This document shows positions 1-7,846 of a DNA stretch of 41,693 nt, piece after piece. The stretch is from a virus, in IMG/VR virus record IMGVR_UViG_3300046171_000345, positions 1 to 41,693 of that record, one strand, 5' to 3'. Made by a program: the position numbers and the translations under genes. The notes under the pieces were generated by a model that was not told the DNA's origin, searched no databases, and worked only from the letters and a program-made list of their open reading frames with translations. Each line of letters starts with the position of its first letter. Position 1 is the stretch's first letter.

Positions 1-591
1 GATGAACCAAATGGACTGCGCGATGTATTTGGCGCTGCTAATGGATTTGTGCCGAATTATGTTAACCCATTCGGTTTTGTTAAAGATAAAATTGTGCAAA
101 CTAATTTTGCTAAACAAATGACCTTGGGCGCAAGTAATTTAGAAGATTTTAATAAAAAACTAAGAAAACACAAACAAGAACAACAGAAACACTCTACAGC
201 GGTTAGCAGAATAGAAAAACAACTTCAAAGGAATTTACTTTCTCAAAAAGAAGTTGATCGATTAAATAAACAATTAGCGACCGCTAAAAAACACGAAGCC
301 GCAGCTTCTAGAAGAGTTGCGTCCACCACGAGGGGTACAGGGGTCGGAGGGTTTCTTGGTAGGTCAAGCGCCCGTATGGGCGGAGCGTTCAGTGGCGGTA
401 ACTCAGGCATGATGATGATGATGGGGGCTCCTATGGCTGCAGGGTTTCTTCAACAGAGAGAGGGAGCTGGGTGCAAACAGGAGCTGGGGAGCACGGTATG
501 TACGCTGCTGGCGGAGCTTTGCAGTGGCGCCGCTTCCGGGGCTATGATGGCGAGCATGCTCGCCCAATGTTTGGACCTGGAGCTCCTTTAG
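1..591 (+). CDS. Tape measure protein, N-terminal fragment (open at left edge, frame broken)
   Basis: The frame is open from base 1, so the gene starts left of the window. The visible residues include the phrase GFVPNY, of a kind I have seen in phage tape measure proteins, then a Lys/Gln-rich stretch likely to be coiled coil (about 140-300) and a Gly/Ala/Met-rich stretch with a run of five methionines. A tape measure protein sets tail length and is packed inside the tail tube. The reading frame stops at 591, but the natural protein clearly continues in the +3 frame from about 562: adding one G near 559-562 joins the peptide MMASML to GPMFGPGAPL. Between about 455 and 535 the +3 frame (QTGAGEHGMYAAGGALQ) looks more protein-like than this one, so further compensating indels are likely there. 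Sequence errors are more likely than a true pseudogene. Confidence 0.7.
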   Translation, partial: DEPNGLRDVFGAANGFVPNYVNPFGFVKDKIVQTNFAKQMTLGASNLEDFNKKLRKHKQEQQKHSTAVSRIEKQLQRNLLSQKEVDRLNKQLATAKKHEAAASRRVASTTRGTGVGGFLGRSSARMGGAFSGGNSGMMMMMGAPMAAGFLQQREGAGCKQELGSTVCTLLAELCSGAASGAMMASMLAQCLDLELL

Positions 592-839
592 TTATAGGTA
601 TTGGTGGACTAATTGGAGGATTTAAGGGCTTAACGGCTGCAAATGAAGAAAATACAAAAGCATTAAAAGAAGTCGAGAGAGAAAGAAGGCAGCAGGTTGT
701 ATCTTCTTTTGTAGGTGCAGATCCTAAGTTCATGCAAAAATTTTCCAAGAACATATTTAAAGACCTGAGCCCAGAAGGCAAATCAGTCATGAGAATGGCA
801 GCGCCTGAGTTTACAGCCACTAAACCCCCCCGATGTTAG
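471..839 (+). CDS. Tape measure protein, second fragment
   Basis: This frame continues the tape measure protein from about 562 to about 825. It holds a Gly-rich hydrophobic segment (PLVIGIGGLIGGFKG) followed by a charged helical stretch, typical of the middle of tape measure proteins. The first codon at 471 is not a believable start: there is no ribosome-binding site and it lies inside the preceding frame. The frame stops at 839 just after a run of seven C at 825-831. Removing one C lets the protein run on as ATKPPDVSEKDILTRS in the next frame. This is therefore one exon-like piece of a single gene broken by indels, not a separate protein. Confidence 0.65.
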   Translation: MQTGAGEHGMYAAGGALQWRRFRGYDGEHARPMFGPGAPLVIGIGGLIGGFKGLTAANEENTKALKEVERERRQQVVSSFVGADPKFMQKFSKNIFKDLSPEGKSVMRMAAPEFTATKPPRC

Positions 840-885
840 CGAAAAAGACATACTTACGAGAAGCGCAGTTAACCCAATAGCTAAA

Positions 886-1116
886 ATGAAAATACCTTTT
901 ATTTCTCCGATGTTTTCTCCAAGCGACGAAGAAAGAGCGCAAGCTATGGAATATAGTGAACAGATGGGTCAACAATCGGAATTTCAAAAATACCAAAAAT
1001 ACCAACTTACCACTATGAGAAAAGCTCTAGGATCTATGGGTGATGAAAATTTTTGTTGCCAAATTATGAAAAAAATGAGCAAGGTAAAATACAAACAAAA
1101 GGGCAACCCGAGTTAA
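886..1116 (+). CDS. Tape measure protein, third fragment
   Basis: This frame carries the tape measure protein between the C run at 825-831 and a T run at 1050-1054. It is open from about 832, before its first ATG at 886. The residues are rich in Glu, Gln, Lys and Ser (for example SPSDEERAQAMEYSEQ), consistent with coiled coil. Adding one T to the T5 run at 1050-1054 restores DENFLLPNYEKNEQGK and joins this piece to the long downstream frame. Past that point the frame reads a Lys-rich nonsense tail to 1116. Confidence 0.65.
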   Translation: MKIPFISPMFSPSDEERAQAMEYSEQMGQQSEFQKYQKYQLTTMRKALGSMGDENFCCQIMKKMSKVKYKQKGNPS

Positions 1117-3755
1117 AAAAAGCTTCTGCGTATCTAGAAAATTTAGAAAACATAGGGTTTTTTGAGGTAAAAGATACTGGTGACGTAGCGAGGGCTGAAG
1201 CTCTTCGGTCAAGGTTATACGAAATCTACCAAAGCAATCTAACCCAGCAACAAGAACAAAAAAAAGCCTTAATCCTTCAACTAAACTTTCAACGAGTAAT
1301 GTTGAAATCCCAAAAAGCTGCCGCGGACGCTCAGTTAGATATAAAAGCTAAATATCTAAAACAATCTAATTTATTAGATTCTCAAGAAAAAATGCTCGGC
1401 GGGCTAATGAGTGAAGAGCAAAAAGTTAGAATTCAATATAATAAAAATTTAACAAAAGCTTCTGAGGCGTATGCTAGCGGAGCTGCCAAGGCGGAATCTG
1501 ATTTTTCTATGGGCCTGCTTCAAGATATTCAAGGACAAGGTAAGGATAGCCTTAGAGCTGCAATAAAGCAAGAGTTGTTTGACCGAATGAGCGCTGAAGA
1601 GAAATTAGGAAAAACTGCAGAGGGTATTACAAATGTTGAGCTCTCTGGAAAATTAGCTGCAATGTCATCTAAGGAAAAAGAAGAACTTTTAACAAGTTTA
1701 AAAGAGAAAAACAAGGGGATCGATAACGAAGTTAATGAAATACTCGGCAATAGAAAATTAATATATGATAACCAAATAAACACCCTAGAAAAACAAAAAA
1801 CTCTTTCTGATAGCCAGAGCGATGCTCAAAAAACTCTCAATGAAAAAATTGCTCAACAAAAAGACCTAATGGTTGATGTTAATAGAGAGATGCAAAATTA
1901 CATTCGTGGTTTAGATAATGCCGCTCAATCCAGAGCGATAGCTTCTGAAATTACTGCTGCTAGATTTGGAGCCAGACCTCAAACTCAAGGTGCGATTTTC
2001 GCAGAACAAGGAAGATTAGCCGAAGAAAGGAAGAAAAATATCAACACAGAATATGCAAAAAGCGCAACTTCTCAACTTAAAAGTCTTGCTGATACTCTAG
2101 GGCTGGACGAAAAACAAAGAAAGCAAATAATTCAAAGCCCTGACAGGTTAAAGGGTATGTCGGCAAAAGCTATTAGCTCTATGGAAGAAGATCTGGGTAG
2201 TCTTCAGTTTTCAGCTTTTGCAGAAGAAAAGGGTAGCGATAAGCATAAATCACTTCTTGAGCAAATTGAAGAGCTCGAACAATCAATTGCTAGCGCAAAA
2301 TCAGAAACAGCTAAAAAATCTGACCGTATAACAAAAATACTCCAAGGCGATCTTAAGATAACCAAGGAAAAACTTTCAAAAGAAGATAAGTTGCTAGAAA
2401 TAAGAAAAGACGAGTACACCCGAAGAACTGGCCCGGATGCTTTCGGGGAGGGCATCAAGGATGCTGGAATAGAAATGGAAAAGCGGGTCGCTATGATGGA
2501 TTATGAATTAGCAAAGAATATACCTATGAAATTCGCAGACGGCCTGGCGCAAGCAATGCAAGCAACATTAAATCAAACCGAAAATCTTGGTGATGCATTG
2601 ATGGGTATCGCATCAAATTTCTTACAAGCAATTCAAAGCGCTCTTCTTCAAAAAGCCGCTTATCAAATTGTTGGAGGAGTGGGTGCCTCGACAGGATTAT
2701 TCTCAAAAGGTGGTGGTGTTAGGAATTATAGTCGAGGCGGAGGAGTGCCTGCTATGGTGACTAACGGAGAATATGTTATGGGTGGAGACGCTGTTTCTAA
2801 ATACGGAGGAGCTTTTATGCACAGTTTAAATGCTGGAGGAAAAATTCCTGGATATGCAAATGGTGGCGCAGCTCCAGGATCAGCAATCGCAGAAAACTTT
2901 GGAGGAGGAAGAGGTTTCGCTTCTGGTCGAGCTTATCAATCCAAAGCTATGTCTTCATTCTTTTATACTCAATCTCAAAATGTAGGACTTAAAGAAGATG
3001 AGCAATCTTTGATGGGGGTACTACAAGAAGAAGAAAGAAAGCGCCAAGAAGCCGCCGCAAAAAAAGCAAAGAAAAAACAATTTATTCAACAACTAATTGG
3101 TACAGCTTTAACCGCAGGGTTAACTTACGGAATGGGAAAATTGGGCGGGGGAGAGGGTTTATTTTCCCCTAAACCCACTGGCACAGGAACAGTGCTTAAG
3201 GCGCCATCTTCTGGCTGGAATTCTATTTCTAGGGGTACGGATTTAGTTTCTGATATGGGTGGCGGTTTTAATCCTGGGGCTGTGGATAAAGTATTTAATA
3301 TAGATTCACGACTTGGCCCATGGAAACCTAATTATTATGGAGGTTCAATCCGCAAATACGCCAACGGCGGACACATCTCAGGAAAATCTGGAATCGATCA
3401 AATTCCTGCAATGTTGAGCGAAGGAGAATATGTAATCAAAGCAAGCAGCGCTCGTCAACTCGGCAAGCCAATGCTTGACCGAATAAACGCAGGTAAATAT
3501 AATGATGGAGGAGCAGTTGGTTCAACTCAAATAGATTCTTCAACTTCTGCAGGAAACACAAACAATATCAGTATTTCTATAAACATGGAAAATGGAAAAG
3601 TTGGCGCAGAAGAAAAAACTCAAGACGCAAATCCTGCAACATCTCAAGAAGGGTCTTCCGAAAAGGATCAATCTCTTCTTGCTGAAAAAATAAAACAACA
3701 AGTTGTTTCGGTTATCGTTGAAGAGCAACGCCCTGGAGGTCTTTTAAGTGAATAA
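1053..3755 (+). CDS. Tape measure protein, main body
   Basis: The 900-residue body is dominated by long charged coiled coil (about residues 1-470, rich in Lys, Glu and Gln). It is followed by a short amphipathic or hydrophobic helix region (about 490-545) and a C-terminal region with two copies of a Gly-rich motif of the form GGG..P(A)M...GEYV(M/I)..(A/S)(A/S). The copies are near residues 555-585 (MVTNGEYVMGGDAV) and 780-805 (MLSEGEYVIKASSA). This C-terminal motif pair is common in siphovirus tape measure proteins. The TTG at 1053 is only where this frame opens; the real gene begins left of the window and the first 1.1 kb contain at least three indels. The gene stands immediately upstream of the minor tail genes, the expected place in a lambda-type tail operon. 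Confidence 0.88.
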   Translation: MLPNYEKNEQGKIQTKGQPELKKASAYLENLENIGFFEVKDTGDVARAEALRSRLYEIYQSNLTQQQEQKKALILQLNFQRVMLKSQKAAADAQLDIKAKYLKQSNLLDSQEKMLGGLMSEEQKVRIQYNKNLTKASEAYASGAAKAESDFSMGLLQDIQGQGKDSLRAAIKQELFDRMSAEEKLGKTAEGITNVELSGKLAAMSSKEKEELLTSLKEKNKGIDNEVNEILGNRKLIYDNQINTLEKQKTLSDSQSDAQKTLNEKIAQQKDLMVDVNREMQNYIRGLDNAAQSRAIASEITAARFGARPQTQGAIFAEQGRLAEERKKNINTEYAKSATSQLKSLADTLGLDEKQRKQIIQSPDRLKGMSAKAISSMEEDLGSLQFSAFAEEKGSDKHKSLLEQIEELEQSIASAKSETAKKSDRITKILQGDLKITKEKLSKEDKLLEIRKDEYTRRTGPDAFGEGIKDAGIEMEKRVAMMDYELAKNIPMKFADGLAQAMQATLNQTENLGDALMGIASNFLQAIQSALLQKAAYQIVGGVGASTGLFSKGGGVRNYSRGGGVPAMVTNGEYVMGGDAVSKYGGAFMHSLNAGGKIPGYANGGAAPGSAIAENFGGGRGFASGRAYQSKAMSSFFYTQSQNVGLKEDEQSLMGVLQEEERKRQEAAAKKAKKKQFIQQLIGTALTAGLTYGMGKLGGGEGLFSPKPTGTGTVLKAPSSGWNSISRGTDLVSDMGGGFNPGAVDKVFNIDSRLGPWKPNYYGGSIRKYANGGHISGKSGIDQIPAMLSEGEYVIKASSARQLGKPMLDRINAGKYNDGGAVGSTQIDSSTSAGNTNNISISINMENGKVGAEEKTQDANPATSQEGSSEKDQSLLAEKIKQQVVSVIVEEQRPGGLLSE

Positions 3756-3757
3756 TT

Positions 3758-4639
3758 ATGAGCTTCTCAAATTATCAACAAAAGGTTGTAATTGATGGAG
3801 TCGCTCTGTCTGGAGTTCAAGATGTAAATGGCAGTTACGGCATAAGCGAAAAGCCAATTCGTATAGCAGGTGTTGGTTTTGTTGATGCTTTAGTTAATGC
3901 CCCGCTAGAAGGAAACTTTACAATATCCAGAAAAATGGTAAGTAAAGACCCACTAATACAATTTGATTCATTAGGAAAATACACTTATGATGAAAATGAA
4001 ATAAGTGGAGCAATTTTATATGAAAATGATACAAAAGGATTTGGCTTTACAAAAGGCAGAGTAACTCGATATTCTGTCAATTGTGCGGTCGGAGAAATTC
4101 CTGATATACAAACTGATATTACTGTATATGGTGATCTAGGTAGTGGTGTAATGACTCAATCTGAAACGCAAAGTCATCCACCAATACAATATCCTGATCA
4201 ATCTAGTATAAGTATAAATGTTAGTGATTTTCAATTAGACGCAATTACTGATTTTAGTTATAGTCGTTCATTAAATTTAGAAGCTGTATATGCAATTCCA
4301 AAAGGAACTTCATCTGATTGGGATAATGATATTGATATATCGAATCCGAATTTAGATCCTGTACAAATTGACACTCAATATCCGATTGAGACTGATATTA
4401 ATTTTACTATGATTGTAAATAATTATCAGATAAAAGAAATGAAAGATAAAATAAGAAGTGCGCCGAAAAGTAATGTATCTATACAAATAAAAGATGCCGA
4501 AACAGACGCTATTATAAACGCGTTTACTGGTCAGAACGTAAGACTTACAAGCGAATCAATTTCTTCATCAACAGAAGATGAAATGACGATATCATTAACC
4601 TATAAGGGTTATGAGACTCTACACAATCCAGTATCATGA
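3758..4639 (+). CDS. Tail tube-like or minor tail structural protein A
   Basis: This 293-residue protein has no Cys-rich or catalytic motifs and is rich in beta-prone Ser, Thr, Asn and Ile. The pattern (SFSNYQQKVVIDGVALSGV near the start, then repeated short strands) looks like a phage tail-tube or tail-tube-adaptor fold, but I recognise no named family. It begins two bases after the tape measure stop, with a GGAGGT stretch about 15 bases upstream, and overlaps the next gene by four bases (ATGA). Together with that neighbour it fills the space between tape measure and M-like protein, so a role at the distal end of the tail is likely. The function is inferred from position. Confidence 0.6.
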   Translation: MSFSNYQQKVVIDGVALSGVQDVNGSYGISEKPIRIAGVGFVDALVNAPLEGNFTISRKMVSKDPLIQFDSLGKYTYDENEISGAILYENDTKGFGFTKGRVTRYSVNCAVGEIPDIQTDITVYGDLGSGVMTQSETQSHPPIQYPDQSSISINVSDFQLDAITDFSYSRSLNLEAVYAIPKGTSSDWDNDIDISNPNLDPVQIDTQYPIETDINFTMIVNNYQIKEMKDKIRSAPKSNVSIQIKDAETDAIINAFTGQNVRLTSESISSSTEDEMTISLTYKGYETLHNPVS

Positions 4640-5538
4640 GCAAGCCATATTTAAGATTTGAAGACGGCAAGATTTCTTTGGGTGGAAAAGATTTGGATGT
4701 ATCGTCTGCAAGTTTATCTTTGAATCCGTCATTGGAACCTGAAAGAGTTTATGGAGATTATGATGCCGCAATAGCTGGAGCAAAAACAGAGTTTATAAAA
4801 CACGCTGCGATTTCTCCATTGCGTGGTCAGTTAGAAATTAAATTTTTAATCAATTCAGACAAATTTACAACAAATAATATTGATAAACTTTTTGATATAA
4901 GAAATGGAATGAATGGTGATGCAATACATGGTAATATAGTTGGTCGTTATTTCTTTGATAATATGTATTTAAAATCTTTTAGTTTTAGTTTGTCTCCTTA
5001 TTCTGTTATTGAGGCTAGTGCATCTTATGATATATTTGGAAGTGTGAAAAAGACAAGCGAAAGAAGATTCAATATAACAAATTTAAATATAGCGCACGGA
5101 TTAAAATCATTTGGTGAGATGAAAGCCAATAATCAAAGCGCCGACAACATTAGTGGACAATTTGAAATAAGCTCTTTACAATATAGTATACAGGTGAATA
5201 GAAAGGTTCATTATCATATTCGAGGTTCAGAGCACTCGTCGGTTGCAACTACTGCAAACGGAGCCCTGCCTGCACGCGTCTCTCTTGAAAATATAGAAGC
5301 TGAAATGTCTGTCGAGTCGAATGAAATTATTCCGAATCTAAATCCATACGGAGATTATCAATCTGGCACAACAGTGGATGGATTATCTAGCGCTTCACTG
5401 TCTGCATTTTTATATACTCTACAAGGAGATAAGGTTGCTAAATTTTCATGCACTGGTAAGATACAGTCTGAATCGCTGTCGATATCAGAAGGTCAATACG
5501 CAAAAGGTAATTTGACAATACGAGAAATAATTAAGTAA
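4636..5538 (+). CDS. Tail tube-like or minor tail structural protein B
   Basis: This 300-residue protein has the same size and beta-rich character as its upstream neighbour, with which it overlaps by an ATGA. The N-terminus (YLRFEDGKISLGGKDLDVSSAS) resembles an opening beta-strand pair of tail-tube-like proteins. Sequence identity to the neighbour is low by eye, so the two are either ancient paralogues or parts of one hetero-oligomer. It ends at base 5538, where the first base of the next ATG overlaps. I infer a structural role between the tail tube and the tip complex. Confidence 0.58.
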   Translation: MSKPYLRFEDGKISLGGKDLDVSSASLSLNPSLEPERVYGDYDAAIAGAKTEFIKHAAISPLRGQLEIKFLINSDKFTTNNIDKLFDIRNGMNGDAIHGNIVGRYFFDNMYLKSFSFSLSPYSVIEASASYDIFGSVKKTSERRFNITNLNIAHGLKSFGEMKANNQSADNISGQFEISSLQYSIQVNRKVHYHIRGSEHSSVATTANGALPARVSLENIEAEMSVESNEIIPNLNPYGDYQSGTTVDGLSSASLSAFLYTLQGDKVAKFSCTGKIQSESLSISEGQYAKGNLTIREIIK

Positions 5539-6929
5539 TGTCTGATTTGGATAACATTCTTGGGCGTCACTACAAGACCAATGTAAGTAATTACAGCGGA
5601 GTTTTTGCAACAGGTAATAATTATCAAAAATTTGATTTTGTTTATAACACTGGTGATGGAGAGTTTTATTATGCTCGCCAAGACACTGCGGCATATATGG
5701 GCGCAGTTTCTGTTGATCAAAATCTTAGATATACATTAATTCCAGATGGCCCAGCTACAAGTGACGGGCTGAGTCATTATATTCTGGATGGCTTGAATAG
5801 ACCGCACGATATAAGTGCAAATTTTGAAGCGGGACAAATAATAAATTTAAATGGTTCTACTGGAAGTAATGATGGACAATACAAAATATTGTCTATCGAA
5901 GAAAATGCCACTGTCAACAATCAATTAGATTTAACTGGCGCGGCGATAATGGTTTTAGGAATATCTTCTAGCTCGATTGATCATTTTGAACCTTCTGGAA
6001 GTCATGCAATATCTTTGGAAGTTGTAGATTCTGACCCTTCTTTAAATCCCGATGCGTGGACTTCTGATTTATTTTTCTTTGACGCTGATTATGGAGCAAC
6101 TGTAAATTTCAAAGCTAATAATCATAGATATCAATATGGAAATGGTTATTATATTTTGCAGCCCAAAAATATTAATTCTTTAAGCTGCGAATTTGATTTA
6201 AAATTTCAAAACAGAACCAATCGAGAAGCGAATGCACTTATTCACTTTTTAGAAAATAAACAAGGGCAACAAGAAAAAGATAAATCTTCTTTAAATCTTG
6301 CGTACAGTCAGGGAATTTCTGGGTTTCGCTGGGATGGAAATGCAACATTTCATCCATACGATTCAACAGCAACTCAATCAAAAACTTTTTATTGCGCAGA
6401 TTTTTCTCATTCTTTAAATTTTGAAAATAGTAATGATATAAATGTTAGACTTAGAAATTTTAATACTTCTTTATTAAATAAGTCTGAACAATTATTTGTT
6501 AATAAGGCTGATGATTATACTGGTAATTTTAATTATTATGAAAATGATGTTGTATTTTATACTGGCAATCATGAATATTACTATTGTATAAATGATAATA
6601 ATAATATTGCGCCTGTACAAGAAAATATAGAATGGACGCGCGAGTCTGGTTTGTTCTCGAATATAAATACAGGGTATTGGACTCAGGATTTTAATTGGAA
6701 ACCATCGATTGGATTATCTGTTGATCAAAAAATAAGAATAAATAATGTATCATTTGATGGAAAATATACTCAAATATATCAAGATGGAATAAATGAAAGT
6801 TTATTAAATTTAGATTTGCAGTTTAATAATCGAGATGACGAAGAAGCTTATGCTATACTTCATTTTCTTGAACAAAAAATGGGTTATAAACCTTTTGTTT
6901 TTAAGCCCCATCTCCGTACGATTCTGTGA
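5538..6929 (+). CDS. Minor tail protein M-like, N-terminal part (frame broken at 6906-6909)
   Basis: The 463 residues hold two copies of a domain that ends in a motif like lambda gpM-type minor tail proteins: NRTNREANALIHFLENK (about residues 227-243) and NRDDEEAYAILHFLEQK (about 431-447). The second copy is followed by GYKPFVFKP. A short aromatic segment between the copies (WTQDFNWKPSIGL) looks like a strand of the same fold. The stop at 6927-6929 is probably artificial: adding one C to the C4 run at 6906-6909 gives FKPPSPYDSVKNFVCQEWSHSY, running smoothly into the next frame. The protein is expected at the tail tip next to the L-like protein. The start ATG overlaps the last base of the preceding stop. 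Confidence 0.68.
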   Translation: MSDLDNILGRHYKTNVSNYSGVFATGNNYQKFDFVYNTGDGEFYYARQDTAAYMGAVSVDQNLRYTLIPDGPATSDGLSHYILDGLNRPHDISANFEAGQIINLNGSTGSNDGQYKILSIEENATVNNQLDLTGAAIMVLGISSSSIDHFEPSGSHAISLEVVDSDPSLNPDAWTSDLFFFDADYGATVNFKANNHRYQYGNGYYILQPKNINSLSCEFDLKFQNRTNREANALIHFLENKQGQQEKDKSSLNLAYSQGISGFRWDGNATFHPYDSTATQSKTFYCADFSHSLNFENSNDINVRLRNFNTSLLNKSEQLFVNKADDYTGNFNYYENDVVFYTGNHEYYYCINDNNNIAPVQENIEWTRESGLFSNINTGYWTQDFNWKPSIGLSVDQKIRINNVSFDGKYTQIYQDGINESLLNLDLQFNNRDDEEAYAILHFLEQKMGYKPFVFKPHLRTIL

Positions 6930-7378
6930 AAAATTTTGTATGCCAAGAGTGGAGTCATTCATATGTTCATAAAAATAATCATAATATAACCGCAAGATTT
7001 GAGGAATTTCCATTTAACTTGCAAGCAGATCAATATTCTAATTTAGTAACAGAGCCTATTTTGAATTCTGGTGAATTAGTTTTTACTTCTCCATTTGCAT
7101 TTTCCAAAAAAGATTCTGAAGAAGATATAGGTTTTGGTCAAATTATAAAAGGTAGAATTTTATTAAAAAATATTGGTGATTCTCCTGTGGATCTTTACAA
7201 TGCTTCTGTTTCTGCTAGAACTGGTGGCAGCTTTTCTATGGTCGGGCAAAATGGAGGTAATATTCCTGCTGTAGTAGGAAGTGATTTAGAGAAAAGTGAT
7301 TACATTTTTGATCTCCCAGTTAATGAACCTTTAATATCCGATCCGTCTGTTGACTTCGATTTAAGGGAAAGAAAATAA
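6926..7378 (+). CDS. Minor tail protein M-like, central fragment
   Basis: This frame completes the second M-like domain (KNFVCQEWSHSYVHKNNHN and FEEFPFNL are its closing strands). It then continues into a beta-rich domain (about residues 35-150) with no family I can name. The GTG at 6926 lacks a ribosome-binding site and lies inside the overlap, so it is probably not a true start. The frame stops at 7378 after an A4 run at 7372-7375; one more A would give RERKIKLSKSYSAGIRGGQS and keep the protein open. I treat it as the middle of one protein running from 5538 to 7845. Confidence 0.6.
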   Translation: MKNFVCQEWSHSYVHKNNHNITARFEEFPFNLQADQYSNLVTEPILNSGELVFTSPFAFSKKDSEEDIGFGQIIKGRILLKNIGDSPVDLYNASVSARTGGSFSMVGQNGGNIPAVVGSDLEKSDYIFDLPVNEPLISDPSVDFDLRERK

Positions 7379-7845
7379 AATTATCAAAATCTTACTCTGC
7401 TGGTATTCGGGGAGGTCAATCTTTTATCGTTGTGACAGGGTTCCGCCGGAAACTATCGACCAGAAAAAATAAATGGAAGGGTAAATTCGTTTTTTCAAAA
7501 TAATGCTGGCCAAATAAAATCAACAGTATCTTCTTCTCAAAAGTTTTTTGATTGTGATTATTTTGTTGTTGAAGAGTTCTTTAAAAATAATACAGTTACT
7601 GAAATTGCTGGAGGAGGAGAAGCGTTTGTAGATGTTGTGTTTGGGGTATTCAGCAGTCAGAGGTGTCATTGGAAATCTTAACAGATCAAAGTGTAAATAT
7701 AAACGACACAGATAGCACCTCGTCCACTATTGATTCTCTAGAAATAATAAAACTTGGAGGTTACTATTATGGGGATCTAGTTGTTTCTAGCTCTACAGAT
7801 TATAGCCCTCAAACAGGTTCACTTAAAGTATATATAAACTACTAA
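7379..7845 (+). pseudogene. Minor tail protein M-like, C-terminal part in broken frames
   Basis: No single frame covers 7379-7662, but the coding sense is clear. After the break at 7372-7375 the text reads LSKSYSAGIRGGQSFIVVTG to the GGG at 7438-7440. It then switches frame to GSAGNYRPEKINGRVNSFF and runs to about 7640, and after another break near 7636-7645 reads VWGIQQSEVSLEILTDQSVN to the stop at 7843-7845. The final open piece, 7663-7845, begins with a GTG that is unlikely to be a real start. The joined C-terminus is beta-rich. I expect these pieces to be one gene with that at 5538; read-level errors are more likely than decay, because the codons stay protein-like in every segment. Confidence 0.55.
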
Positions 7846-7846
7846 A

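Noticed and set aside
542-1212. Minus-strand open frames of 61-92 residues opposite the tape measure gene (542-820, 820-1005, 1027-1212)
   Set aside because: They are low-complexity, Ser/Phe/Leu-rich shadows of the plus-strand coding frame and have no ribosome-binding sites.
1529-2706. Minus-strand frames opposite the tape measure coiled coil (1529-1783, 2204-2458, 2524-2706)
   Set aside because: Coiled-coil coding sequence leaves few stops on the other strand; the products have no motifs and no start signals.
3758-5538. The two tail-tube-like proteins as a recent duplication
   Set aside because: Similar size and position suggested this, but no shared run of residues is visible by eye, so I do not claim recent duplication.
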